A DNA stretch of 64,000 bases. Origin: Phocoena phocoena (taxonomy: Eukaryota; Chordata; Mammalia; Artiodactyla; Phocoenidae). A program made the translations under genes and the position numbers. A model generated the notes under the pieces. The model was given only the letters and a program-made list of their open reading frames with translations. It ran no database searches and was not told the DNA's origin. Every line of letters starts with the position of its first letter. Position 1 is the stretch's first letter. Positions 1 through 10,834 of the stretch are shown in pieces. The stretch lies in the NCBI RefSeq assembly GCF_963924675.1, contig NC_089226.1:51167124-51231123 (forward strand). The letters are read 5' to 3'.

Positions 1-199
1 GATACTGTGAGAACTGCAGCATTAACTTTGATTTTTGTTCTGATTAGCCAGAGCAAAGACAGAGCGGGCCTGAGAGGAAAAGAGGATGCACCTGTATAGT
101 TTTTTGAGTTTCTTGAATCTGGTGGTTGATATTTTTCTTCAGTTTCAGAAATTTTCAGCCATTCATTGATTTAAAATATCGTGTAATTTTAACTTCTTT
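1..199. other. Unassigned AT-rich sequence
   Basis: No gene, RNA or confident repeat is seen. It probably continues into the old L1-like sequence that follows. Confidence 0.4.
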
Positions 200-735
200 T
201 GGGAATGAAATTTCTTTTATGTTAGGCTGTTGGACTGGGTAGCACATATTTCTCAGGGTCTTTTCTGTTCTCTCATTCTTTTTTTCTTTGTGTTCATTTT
301 GGAAAACTTCTAATAATGGTCTTTGAGTTTTCTAATGCAGTCCTGCAAAATTCTGTCCATTGAGTTCTTAATTTCAAATGTTGTATGTTTCAGTTCTAGA
401 TGTTCCATTAGATTATTTTATATTTTTCTTTTGACATTTTCTATTTCTATACATTTTAATCCATAATGCTCTGTATTTTTAACTTTTTTACTTTACAGTT
501 TTAATGTTTAAAGTCCTTTCATAATGTTTACATTATCTGACAAATTGGTGTTATGCTTCTTGTTTTGTTTTTGTATTTCTCTTTGGAATTGGTCACATTT
601 TCTTTCCCTTTTATGTGCAGCTTATTTTGAAAGAATTATATACCTGATATTTTGTATGACAGGACTATGGTGTGTGTTGTGTTGGTATTTTTCACCAGGG
701 AAGGATTCCACTTTGCTTTTTCAATCAATTAAAGT
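200..735 (-). mobile_element. Probable ancient L1 (L1M) fragment, 5'/ORF1-side region
   Basis: The T-rich text, including 'cagttctagatgttccatta' and 'ttggtcacattttc', resembles the minus-strand reading of the 5' part of old mammalian L1M elements. It is strongly diverged and its ends are uncertain. A 73-residue open frame at 524-745 lies inside it and is not credible as a gene. Confidence 0.45.
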
Positions 736-939
736 AAGTGGCTGATTCCCACAGAGGATTTTGTTGCACCTAAGCTGGGTTACAATTTTGTAAAGAGTGA
801 TTATAGCTCTAAATCCTCAGATGAGGATCTCCCAAATTTTCGTTTGAGAACATAGCAGTATTTGTCTTCTCAGAGCTAGAAGACTGGTGGAGGTGGGGGT
901 TCAGATCTGCCCTTTCAATGTTTTGGCATTTCATTCTTT

Positions 940-1026
940 TTTTAAATTTAAATTTTTTTAAATTGAGGTATAGTTGCTTTACAATGTTGTGTAAGTTTCT
1001 GCTGTACAGCAAAGTGATTCAGTTAT

Positions 1027-1072
<46 letters not shown>

Positions 1073-1176
1073 TCTTTTTTATATTCTTTTCCATTATGGT
1101 TTATCACAGGATATTGAATATTGTTCCTTGTGCTATACAGTAGGACCTTGTTGTTTATCCATTCTATATATAATAA
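940..1176 (-). mobile_element. L1 3'-end insertion, 5'-truncated, minus orientation
   Basis: The sequence matches the cetartiodactyl L1 3' UTR read on the minus strand ('gaggtatagttgctttacaa', 'gtttctgctgtacagcaaag'). It is bounded by an exact 14-bp target-site duplication, gcatttcattcttt, at 926-939 and 1177-1190. The left end is T-rich, as expected for the reversed poly-A tail. A (TA)n tract of about 34 bp at 1034-1067 has grown inside it. Open frames on both strands here read through the TA repeat and are not genes. Confidence 0.92.
1034..1067. repeat. (TA)n microsatellite inside the L1 tail
   Basis: Uninterrupted TA dinucleotides, preceded and followed by short CA runs. Likely length-variable. 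Confidence 0.95.
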
Positions 1177-1190
1177 GCATTTCATTCTTT

Positions 1191-1764
1191 AGTCTCATCC
1201 CATAGAGACTCAAAATATGTCAGCTGTCTTCAGAGGAAAACTGGTCTTGTGTTTGAGAGAAGTCCTCTTCTTCTCACTGAGCATCATCTCCTAAACACTG
1301 TGAGACTTTAGGAGATTTCACTTGCACCATCTCCTACATGAAGCTCCGAGTCTCAGCATATTTCCCATGGAGAAATCTGGCTGTATATTTGGGGATTCTC
1401 CAGATTCCAGTACTTAGTGCTAGCCTTTGTGATTACCAAAAGCTCTGCTGGTTTCCCTTTTCCCCCAAATAGTCCTTCTCTTGGGCCAGACAAATCTTCA
1501 GTACTTGTTCAAAATTGATGCCTTCTGCCAAGGAAGAATATTTTCAGCAATATCTCGCCTAGGAAGGGCTGGGGGAAATTACCAAAATATAAAAATCATA
1601 CAAATTTAAGGATATTCAGCATACCAAATAAACTTGCCCAATTTAGATAGATAGATAAGAAAGAGGGTAAATAAATAATTATTTAATGGAATAGTGAAGA
1701 TTTTCTGCATCCTAGTAAAATAGGATATTTAAACTGAAACAAATAAACAAATCCAGCTTATTCA
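1191..1764. other. Unassigned sequence with a short inverted repeat
   Basis: No gene or recognised repeat. It contains one perfect 10-bp inverted repeat (1286-1295 with 1307-1316). Confidence 0.4.
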
Positions 1765-1950
1765 TACAAATGTTTGAATGTTTATTGAGCACCTACTGTG
1801 AGCATGGCTCCATACAAGGCAATAGAGTGTGTATAAGTCAAGACATTGGACTTGACTTCATTGGGCTCATGATTCTTTAAGGTAATCAGTCATATCATAT
1901 TTTTACAAATACAACAGTGGAGTCATGCAGAAGGTTCAGAGTTGATACAC
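1765..1950 (-). mobile_element. L2 LINE 3'-end relic
   Basis: 'tttattgagcacctactgtg' is the hallmark of the L2 3' end read on the minus strand. Divergence is high, as expected for L2, and the right end is unclear. Confidence 0.7.
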
Positions 1951-2339
1951 TAAAAAACAGAACAGATAAATACATGAGATGTGGTTACACAAAGTAGGTA
2001 CTATAGATTTTATGATATTTGAGGTAGGATTTGATAGTTAAACATTAATTTGTCAGAAAAGTAAGGAAGTTGTAAAAAGATAAATTTTTTCACAGGTGAG
2101 AAAACATGTACAAAATCATACAGTGTGAAATAGCTGAATGTGTTAAGGAGTTCTAAACAACTTAACATAATTTTTTGGAAGTATAGTAGATTATAAAGTT
2201 GGAGAGCTTAGCAGTTATTATATCTTAATGGCTTATATCCTATCCTACAATTATTGAGATATACTTTTTAGAAACACAGGACCAATTGAAAATTTTATAT
2301 CAAAAATTATAAAGGAAAATAAAAATAGATAACAATACA
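1951..2339. other. Unassigned AT-rich sequence
   Basis: No coding frame or recognisable repeat is seen. It may be further decayed L2. Confidence 0.35.
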
Positions 2340-2560
2340 ATGTTTGATCTGTCCTCACTCTTCCCAATGCAGTCTGTATAAAATACTAACACGTCCATAT
2401 CATAGCCCTGCTTAAAACTTCAAAACAGGCTCATCATGTGTAAGCCAAATTCTCCTCCTACATTACCATTTCTCTTTCTCCATTGGCTCTTTCCATCAGC
2501 ACAAAAACACCTTCTAGCATCTGTCGTCTTAATACATAAACATACAAACAAACAAATAAC
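2340..2560 (+). mobile_element. L2 LINE relic
   Basis: 'atcatagccctgcttaaaac' followed by pyrimidine-rich text resembles the L2 segment around 'tcactcccctgcttaaaacc'. The 69-residue open frame at 2436-2645 lies in this relic and is not a gene. Confidence 0.55.
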
Positions 2561-2687
2561 CCACATGCCTCCACCTGCCTCTCAGCTACTACTTCTATTT
2601 TTTTTCTGTTATATTTTACTAAAGAAACCCACAAAACCCTTTTAAATGTTTATTATTTTCTGCGTCTCTCTAATTTTTCAATTCCTA

Positions 2688-2990
2688 TTTATGGTAGGTA
2701 GAAAATGGCCTTCTAGAAGATATTCACCTCCAAATCCCTGGGACTTGTCTTTGCAGATGTAAGTGACTAAAGGATATTGAGATGAGGAGATTATCTTGGG
2801 TTATCCAAGTGGGTCATAAATACAACCATATGTGTTTTTGTAAGAGAGAGAGTTGATGACACAGAGACAGAATAGGAGAAGCCAACATGATCACGGAGAC
2901 AGAGTAGAGAGATTCAGCTATAAGCCAAGGAATGCTGGCAGCTACCAGAAACTGGAAGAAGAATGTATCTCAAATGTAGGATGTCCAACA
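2688..2990 (+). mobile_element. MaLR/MLT1-like LTR relic
   Basis: The order of blocks, 'gacttgtctttgcagatgta', 'gagatgaggagattatcttg', a GA-rich 'gacacagagacag' segment and 'agccaaggaatgctggcag', follows old MaLR-type LTRs. No target duplication or intact ends are found. It is a non-coding retroviral-LTR relic. Confidence 0.55.
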
Positions 2991-3049
2991 AATAATTATT
3001 GGTTTACTATCCATCTCCAATAGTTCTTTCCCGAATCTTCTTATATCTC

Positions 3050-3785
3050 ACTATTTGGTATCACAGCCCTCACAGTTACTTAGGTGAAAGACCTGAGTTA
3101 TTCTTCCCTGTGCTTCACCTTGTACTAAAAACATGAGCAAGCTTTGTCAATTGTTCTTCAAAATGTAATTCCAGTTTTCCTACTCATCCACTACACCCCC
3201 TAGCCCATGATACCATTATTTCTAATCTGGACAATGTCACTATTATTCCACTTTGGTCTCCCAGCTTTCTATTCTATTCTACAGTTTAATCTCCACTCAA
3301 CAGAGGGAGAGCTTTTAAAAATTAATTAGACTGTATTACTCTCCTGTTTAAAATTCTCTGTTCACTTAGAATTAATATTAATTTTTCATCATTAATTCTA
3401 ATGCCCTCAGTGTTACAGCCTGTGCATATACACATTACTCTCTACTTTTTAGTAACAAAACTCTTATGCCCCCAAGCCTTTGAGCTTGCAATATTTTCCT
3501 TCCTTGAATTTCCATCCTTCATAACTTCTCATGGTCAACTTCATTTTATTAATGAGATCTCACTCAAATATCTTTAAAATTTCTCACTTTGGTCATCCAA
3601 TCTCAGTATGTGACAACTATCATCCTCTTGTCAATCTTTTATATTTTATCCTATTTTAGTGTCTTCATAGCACTTAATACTACAGAAAATTTTATTGTTT
3701 GCTTATAGTTTTATTTTTGCCCCCAACTCAGAAAAATCTTGGCATATAGCAGATGCTTAATAAATATATTTGAGAGAATGAAAAT
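3050..3785 (+). mobile_element. L2 LINE 3' half
   Basis: A long collinear match to the L2 3' region: 'ttactctcctgtttaaaatt', then 'gcccccaagcctttgagctt', then 'agcagatgcttaataaatat' at the end. Numerous indels are present. It is one of the longest L2 relics in the window. Confidence 0.8.
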
Positions 3786-4750
3786 TCAAACTTATTTTAG
3801 CATTGCAGATAAGACCTTTTTATATTGAGTCTCTTCTTTTACAAATTCATCTACAAATTTACTACTCTGAATACACAATCTATACACCTGCTTATCGTAA
3901 TTTTATTTCTAAAAATGTCTTTCCCTCTTTCCTTACCTGAAAAAATCCAGTCCTTTTGCATGGTGATAAAATCTTTCCCAGAAACAACCCAACACACTTT
4001 TCTTCACAGCTCATTGTCAGGAGTTGTATCTCATGCCAAGCTCAGAACAGATCACTGAGAAAGGGAATGAGAATATCAATACTGGCTTGAGCTAGTCCTT
4101 TGGAAGAATGGATACTCAGTCAAAATCTGAACTGTGCTAGAATAGAAGATGGAAAAAATAGCTGTAGGGTAGAACTAACAATGTCGGCTATACATATTAC
4201 CACAGAAGTCACTGCAGGATAGAGAAGACATTGTGTAATTGTCATGTTGCTAATAGAACTGTAATTTACACATTTCTACTTCTTTTCTAGGTAAGATAAT
4301 ATCTGAGCTTATATTTATTTTAAAAGGTCAGTAGGAGAGGTTGAAAATCTTATTGGAAATAAGGAAAAATGATTATGACACATTTATTACCATGCAAGTA
4401 TATTCACTACAACATATCTGTGAGACAAAAAAGAAAATTTGTTCAAGGTTAAAAATCTCATTTTTCATGCAAGGATTCTGTTATGCCTTTATTATTTCCT
4501 GTGAGTCTTATATCTACTGCCTTTCTGAAGGAAATAAAAAATATGCTGAATAAAATATGCTAATATCTCTGTTGGCAATATCCATTTTTTAGTTATATTA
4601 CACACTGTTACTATTGAAAGAGACAGAAGTTTTTCCACGTGCCTGATCTCTTTGCTATCTTCTTCGGGTCTCCTAGAGGCAGATGTGGTATAGTGGGAAG
4701 AGAATCGGAGGTGGTAGCAGATGATGCTCCTGAGAACATAAATGGGTGTA
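3786..4750. other. Unassigned sequence
   Basis: Contains only chance open frames of 60-80 residues on both strands. No splice-bounded exon or repeat is recognised. Confidence 0.4.
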
Positions 4751-4754
4751 ATCT

Positions 4755-5235
4755 CTTGGAAAACAATTTGGCAGCATGTATGTGGAGTCTAAACATGTTT
4801 ATGTTCTTGCTAGTAATTTCAGTTTCAGCAGCACATCTTAAGGAAATGATAGGTTGAAGAGAATGACTTATATGTAAGGATTTTCACTGCACAGTTATTT
4901 ATATTACAGAATAAATTGGTCATGACCCAATTACATAAAAGTAAAAGATGAATTAACTATGGCACATCCATATAATAGAATACAATACTACTAATAAAAA
5001 TGCAATGCATTAATATTTTATGCCATGGAAAGACATTCATAATAAATTATGTGAAAATGCTGGTTACAAACCTGCATGAACTGAAAAATTCCAATTTTGT
5101 GGGAAGAGATTGTATATGTCTGTGTGTGTATGTGTGTATGAGAGGGGGGAAATGACAGAAAAAAATATTTTTAACTTATAGTGGTTTTTCCATGACTGGT
5201 GATTTATAATGTTTATGGGTTTATAGTATTTTATA
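4755..5235 (+). mobile_element. Ancient L1ME-type LINE, ORF2 end and 3' UTR
   Basis: 'ggaaaacaatttggcagcat', 'tatggcacatccatataata' and 'ccaattttgtgggaagagat' follow the order of the ORF2 end and 3' UTR of old L1ME elements. A TG-rich stretch near 5118-5140 sits where this family often carries one. It is heavily diverged. Confidence 0.7.
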
Positions 5236-5340
5236 AATATGTCCATTAATTTATATATATATACATGCTTATATATATATAACATTTAATATATAAATGT
5301 ATATGTTTTTGCATGTTACTCTGTGTGTATCTGTGTGTGC
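5236..5340. repeat. TA-rich and TG-rich low-complexity tract
   Basis: Interrupted TATATA and TGTGTG runs. Open frames on the minus strand here are low-complexity artefacts. Confidence 0.75.
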
Positions 5341-6225
5341 AGTGCATTTTCTTTCAGAAAATGACACTGATTTGATGTTAGAAGAGCAGGATTTGGAAGC
5401 TGACCTTGTAACTTGGTAACAATCTGAATCCTTCTTTCTCCTCTTAAAGCACCAGGGTTGATCCAGCTGAATGGAAGCTGAGGGTCCGCATTGTGCTAGA
5501 GTCCTGAGTGGTGAGGGTTGAAGGGTAGAGTCCTCTGGTACCAAACAAGGGAGACAATGGGGTCAGGTGAATCAAACTAGGCCAGAGTTCACTAAGCGAT
5601 ACAAAGTCCAAGTGCGAGATAATGTAAGAAAAAGTGCACAGCTCATGGGTCCAAATGTGGTAATAAAATTTGTAGTTTTAGAATTATGGAGTCAAAGCTT
5701 TTCTGAATAGATCAAACTTTGTAAGCACCAGATTAACACCTTTACTTTTCACATTTCTTGTCCCTAACATCTTTCTAAGTTCCCACACCTCTCTGGAAGC
5801 CCTCTTTTACTGCGCAGGGAATTAATTCATTCACAATGTTCTTTGAATGTCTACTATGAAAATATAACACTGGAAAATATACACCATCCTTGAGATCATG
5901 GAATTCATCTCTCTAGGCTCTACCTTTCACTGTGAAAATTCCCTTTTGTTTGGTTTTCTTGTTGACTTTGGTCTTCTTGTTGACTTTGGTCTAATTTCTC
6001 TCTTTCTGCCTAGTAATTTCTACCTGCCTTATTTGATTGCACATTTTCTTCAAATACTATGTTTTGATTAAATCTTTTATTTATAGGCAGGTAGCACATA
6101 GGAAAATCAGACAGCAATCTAATGCTTGACTTAGGATCCTGTATGCTGGAGCAATACGAAGTTCTGAGTATGGAGAACTTATTTTTAAGAGGAGGCTGAT
6201 GACGATAATAATAATGATAATACAG
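5341..6225. other. Unassigned sequence with an 18-bp tandem duplication
   Basis: No gene is recognised. The 18-mer ttcttgttgactttggtc occurs twice head to tail at 5956-5973 and 5974-5991. Weak L2-like text (minus) lies near 5820-5885. Confidence 0.45.
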
Positions 6226-6229
6226 TATG

Positions 6230-6450
6230 TGTGAGACATTCTTCTACATGCTTTATTTATATTAATTAATTTGATCTTTACAGCAACTCTATGATATAGA
6301 TACAGTTATTATCTTCATTTTATAGGTAGAAAGACTGAAATATAGAGTCTTGCCCAGGTCACAAAGTGTGTTACTGGTAGAACTGTAGTTCAAACCCACG
6401 TAGTCTGACTTTAGAGGTCACACATTTAACTCCTCTGTTACTGTATCTCC
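6230..6450 (-). mobile_element. MIR SINE relic
   Basis: 'tcttcattttataggtagaa', 'cttgcccaggtcacaaagtg' and 'gttcaaacccacgtagtctg' match the core and tRNA-related half of MIR read on the minus strand. Confidence 0.85.
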
Positions 6451-6584
6451 TTCAAACATCTGACCTCTCCTTGGCTTGGACACCTATGACAACTTTATTT
6501 TCTGATCTCTGTTGAACTCATCTGGAAGTCAAGTATCCAGGTCACACTTTTGTATGTGTGAGATTTCAGCTCCCTTCACAGACG

Positions 6585-6720
6585 TTGAGGTTTTTCCATG
6601 TGGCCGGCACTGTTCTGGGCATTGAGAATAACAGTGCTGAATCAGACACAGCTGTTGACTTTGAGCTGTTCACATCTTAGGAGATAAAAGCAAATAATAA
6701 TATATGTATTGTAAGAGTAA
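6585..6720 (-). mobile_element. L2 LINE 3'-end relic
   Basis: 'ggcactgttctgggcattga' followed by 'aacagtgctgaatcagacac' is the typical L2 3' end in reverse. Confidence 0.7.
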
Positions 6721-6839
6721 ATATTTGCTGAGTAAGTAAAATGTGACAGATACTGAACAATTAAAGAATATATTCATGACACAGAAGTCTTAGAGGGAAA
6801 CATTCACTGACTTAGAGAGTCTAATTTTACTAATCTAGA

Positions 6840-6950
6840 GTCAAATCCATAAAGAGAGAGCCTTACTTTTTCATTCCTTGCATCTGTATCATAGTGTTTG
6901 GCACGCAGTAGATATTCAATAAATACCAAATGGTTAATTAAGTGAGGTAG
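6840..6950 (+). mobile_element. L2 LINE 3'-terminal fragment
   Basis: 'tggcacgcagtagatattca' and 'ataaataccaaatgg' match the last bases of L2. Confidence 0.6.
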
Positions 6951-7009
6951 AGTATTTTAATAATATTAATAGTTACCAGTTTTATTTATAATCACTTATT
7001 CTATATAAC

Positions 7010-7190
7010 AACTGGGCTATATGCTTTATATAGATACTCTTTTAAAACATTGCAGTAACACTACCATGTAGTTAACTATTGTCTTCAGTTTTCCAGATTA
7101 CAAATAGAAGCTCACAGAGATTATCTTAATCGAGGTCACATTGATGATAATATTATCAGGTTTGAAGCAAAAAGACTTGTTCTTAACCAT
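7010..7190 (-). mobile_element. MIR SINE relic
   Basis: 'ttccagattacaaatagaag', 'ctcacagagattatcttaat' and 'cgaggtcacattgatgataa' align with MIR in reverse. It is interrupted just downstream by a short L1 insertion. Confidence 0.75.
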
Positions 7191-7201
7191 TTGCATGATT
7201 G

Positions 7202-7295
7202 GTTTTTTTTTTTTAACATCTTTATTGGAGTATAATTGCTTTACAATGATGTGTTAGGTTCTGCTTTATAACAAAGTGAATCAACTATACATATA
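7202..7295 (-). mobile_element. 94-bp L1 3'-end insertion
   Basis: 'acatctttattggagtataa' and 'ttgctttacaatgatgtgtt' are the last bases of a cetartiodactyl L1 read on the minus strand, with the poly-T at the left. An exact 10-bp duplication, tgcatgattg, lies at 7192-7201 and 7296-7305. It is an extremely 5'-truncated but structurally complete retrotransposition. Confidence 0.92.
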
Positions 7296-7369
7296 TGCAT
7301 GATTGTTTCTTAATTAGAAAGAATACATAGTAGAGTTCAACATAGTAGGTACTCAATGTCTGTTTGTTT

Positions 7370-7515
7370 TCTTTCCATTCATTCATTTTCTTTTTTATTT
7401 AGCAAATGTTTATTGAGTGCCCACTATGTGATAGATTCTAGCTAATTTCTGTAGATACATCAATGAATAAAACAAAGAACATCCCTTTACCCTGTACTTA
7501 TTAAGTTTATATTCT
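7370..7515 (-). mobile_element. L2 LINE 3'-end relic
   Basis: 'aatgtttattgagtgcccac' and 'aatgaataaaacaaagaaca' match the L2 3' end in reverse. Confidence 0.75.
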
Positions 7516-7985
7516 TCTCTTCTCCTTTATGCCCGCAGCCAACACCCCTTTCCTTTTTTTTTTTTTTTGATGTTCTTTTCCCAAGCACCTACTATTCAAC
7601 TTGTCTTGTATCTCACTAGTTTAGCTCTTATTCTTTCTTATCCTACAGACACCTCATTTCCATCCTGTGCCACTTTATTATTTAATGTAAGTTGATCAAT
7701 ATATTTTGATTATAAATTTGGTAATTGTAATCAATTCCACTGTTCACTGTTGCCATGCCTACTAGCTCTCTGGCCAGGGATAATCGTCATTAATTTTGCT
7801 TCTTTAAATCCCTCATTCATAGTCATGAGGCAAGGGAAATTCCTAAGTTCCTAACCCTCTGGATATTTATGGGGAGAATTTCCAAGGTACTGAAATAGCA
7901 TATTCATTTAAAATATGCATTATATTCTGAACCATATTCCACTTCTAAGAATCTATCTTAAAAAAGATATTTGTTCTTAGAGTTA
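7516..7985. other. Unassigned sequence with poly-T tract
   Basis: A poly-T run at about 7554-7568 is the only notable feature. It does not show a clear target duplication. Confidence 0.4.
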
Positions 7986-7989
7986 CAAA

Positions 7990-8975
7990 AACACCATTTG
8001 CTTTCTGTTTGTCATTGCTTTCTGTGGTTTGCCTAGAACATCTTTGCCTTGCTCCAGGTTATGCAGATATTCTCTTATGTTTTCTACTAAAATTTTTATA
8101 ATTCTAGCATTTTCATTTAGATAGCTGATCCATCTTAAATTAATTTTGTATACCTGTGAGAAAAGTATGGAGTTTTGTTTTTTCTTTTCATACTGATAAC
8201 CTATTGTTTAGCATCAATTACCAAAAATATTTTACTTTCAATTTGAATTGATTGGTGCCTTTGAGGAAATTATAAATGTGGATCAATTTATGGGTTCTCT
8301 ATTTGGTTCCAATTTTATTTTCTACTTGTTGTACAAATACAAAACTATGTTGATTTCTGTAGCTTTATAGAAAGGGCTGAAGTCAAGTAGTGTTTGTCCT
8401 ACAACTTCATCATTCTTTTTCACCTTTTTGGTCAATTCTGTGTTATTTGCATTTCCCTATTCATTTTAGATTTCGATTAACAATTCCTATTAAAAATCCA
8501 GCAGTGATTATTATTGAGATTGCATTAAGTCTATAGATTAATTAGGTGTTATTTTTCATATTAACGATATTTTGCTTTCCTCCATGAACACTTTATCTCT
8601 GTCCTTTTACTTGGGTCTAATTTAACTAAGCAATCTTTTGTATTTTTCAGTGTAGTAATTTTTCCCAGTCTTTGTTAAATTTATTTCATTGTACTTTAAG
8701 CATTTTGAAGCTATCTTAAATGGAATTTAAAAAATATTTTCCAACTGTTTGTTGTTTCTGGTATCTAGAATACAATTGATCTTTTAAAAGTGAACTTTTA
8801 TTCCAGAACTTTGTAAATTTGCTTATTAATTTTAGGAATTTCTTTGTTAATTTTTACGACTTTCTACATAAACAATCATGTCTGAGATTAAGGATTGTTT
8901 TAACATGTCCTTTCTCATCTAGATACTTTTATTACTTTTTCTGTTTTCTGTCCCCTCCATATTATGTTAAATAGA
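7990..8975 (-). mobile_element. Ancient L1M ORF2 fragment
   Basis: The T-rich text ('aattaattttgtatacctgt', 'tttctgtagctttatagaaa', 'attgagattgcattaagtct', 'attatgttaaatagaaagga') is the characteristic antisense reading of the mammalian L1 reverse-transcriptase region. No frame is open for more than a few dozen codons. The sequence switches abruptly to plus-oriented L1 text at about 8976. Confidence 0.8.
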
Positions 8976-9460
8976 AAGGATGAGAGAGAACCAGAACAAC
9001 CCAAATGTTCACCAACAAGTGAATAGAAACATAATTTATGGTATATTCATATAATAAAAAGCTACTTAGCAATAAAAATAAATGAACCATTGATACATGC
9101 AATAATGTGCTTAAGTCTCAAAATCATTTAGGTCAGTAAAAGAAGTCAGAAAAATGAATACATAATATATGAATTTATTTATATAAAATTCTGGAAAATA
9201 CAAACTCATCTATAGTGAAAGAAAGTATATTAGTGTTTGCCTGGTGATGGAAGGAATGGTGGGCAGAGGAAAGCAGGATGCAGGACATGCAAAGGGACAC
9301 AAGAAACTTTGCAGGGAGGGGTGTGTGATACATTTATTTTCTTGATTGAGGTGATGGTTTCCACTGGTGATGTCAATTTTTTTCAGATTTTATACTTTAA
9401 ATGTAATTTATTAAAAGTGAATTATAAATCATTATGGCTATAAAAATGTTTAAAAAATGT
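8976..9460 (+). mobile_element. Ancient L1M ORF2 end and 3' UTR
   Basis: 'caacccaaatgttcaccaac', 'cttagcaataaaaataaatg', 'ttagtgtttgcctggtgatg' and 'gattgaggtgatggtttcca' follow the 3' end of L1M elements in order. The head-to-head junction with the preceding minus fragment suggests a 5' inversion or two separate insertions. Confidence 0.8.
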
Positions 9461-9464
9461 AAAA

Positions 9465-9825
9465 AAATAAACCCACCTGGAAATTAAAATCCTTCTTCTG
9501 AACAATTCTTGGGTAAAAAGAAAATGTAAGTTATTAAAACATATTACAATGCCTTTGTAAGTAAGTTATATAGTATGGGTACTTGATTAGAGAGTCAGAC
9601 TAATGGAATAAAATGGCAAGTCCAGAAATAGATACAACCATATTTAGAAATATAGTACGTGACAAATCTGATATCTCGATCACTGGGTAAAAATATAATT
9701 TTAATCGTTGTTAGGACAACTGAATAGCCATTTGGAAAAAAATACAATTAGATCCATTCACACTATACCCAAGTATAAGCTTCAAACAAATCATAATTCT
9801 ATGGGTATTCCATTAAAATATTTTA
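9465..9825 (+). mobile_element. Ancient L1M ORF2 fragment
   Basis: 'gactaatggaataaaatggc', 'aagtccagaaatagatacaa' and 'ggacaactgaatagccattt' correspond to the ORF2 stretch just downstream of the reverse transcriptase. Many stops and frameshifts. Confidence 0.6.
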
Positions 9826-10049
9826 TATATCAATTTTATTCATTTCTATTGCTGAGTAATACACTAACAGGCCACGATTTAACTATTCTTCTGTTAATGT
9901 GCATCAGAGGTGTTTCAACTTTTGATTATTAAAAATGAAGCTTCTGTAAACACTCATGTACAGGCCTTTCTGTGTACATAAGTCTTTGTTTTTCTGGGAT
10001 ATCCGGGAGTTCAATAACTGTGTCATATGGTAGCTGTTAATCACTTACA
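9826..10049 (-). mobile_element. Ancient L1M ORF2 C-terminal fragment
   Basis: 'tattgctgagtaatacacta' and 'ttctgggatatccgggagtt' are the antisense reading of the L1 ORF2 end (compare 30740-30900, the same region in a younger copy). Confidence 0.65.
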
Positions 10050-10780
10050 AAGCTAATATGAAGGTTAAAGACAAAAGTGACTAAAAATAGCTATAACTAC
10101 AGCAATTAGTAAAGGTATACACAAAATAAAAAAAGATATAAAATGTGACATCAAAGTATAAAATGTGGGAGAAGGGGAGTAAAAGTGTATATAGTTCTGG
10201 AATGTGTTCAAACTTAACTTGCTATCAACTTAAACTAGACCTTTTTATGTATAAATAAATGATATAAGTGAGCCTGATGGTAACCACAAAGCAAAAATCT
10301 ATAGTAAATACACAAAAATAATGAGACTGGAATCTAACTATAACACTAAAGAAAGTCATCAAACCACAAGGAAAGAAAGCAAGAGGAGAAAGGAAGAGAC
10401 AATAACTACAAAACAGCCAGAAAACAGTTACCAAAATGGCAGTAAGTATATACTTATCTATAATTACTTTAAATGAAAATGAACTTAATGATTCAATCAA
10501 AAAATATAAAGTAGCTGAATGGATTAAAAAACAAAACCCATCTGTATGCTGCCTATAGGAGACTTCAGTTATAAGGATACACACAGACTGAAAGTGAAGG
10601 GATGGAAAAAGGTAGTGCATGCAAAAAGAAACCAGAAGAAAGCTGGGGTAGCTATACCTATATCAGAAAGCAGACTTTAAAATTAGGACTGCAATAAAAG
10701 ACAAAAAGGGCATTACATAAAAGGTCAATCCAATAAGATATAACATGAACCTAATCATTAGGAAACATAAGGCAAATGCA
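10050..10780 (+). mobile_element. L1M inter-ORF region and ORF2 endonuclease start
   Basis: 'cctgatggtaaccacaaagc' marks the inter-ORF spacer of old L1M elements. It is followed by 'actttaaatgaaaatgaact', 'agtgaagggatggaaaaagg' and 'gctggggtagctatacctat', which encode the early endonuclease domain of ORF2. The frame is broken repeatedly. The 131-residue open frame on the opposite strand (10225-10620) is antisense to this relic and is not a gene. Confidence 0.75.
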
Positions 10781-10834
10781 AAATGGGAAATTTTTCCAAA
10801 GTTGGAAATTGGTTTATTAAGAACAAAGAGAGAA

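Noticed and set aside
10225..10620. 131-residue minus-strand open frame
   Set aside because: Antisense to an L1M relic on the plus strand; its hydrophobic look comes from A-rich L1 sequence read in reverse.
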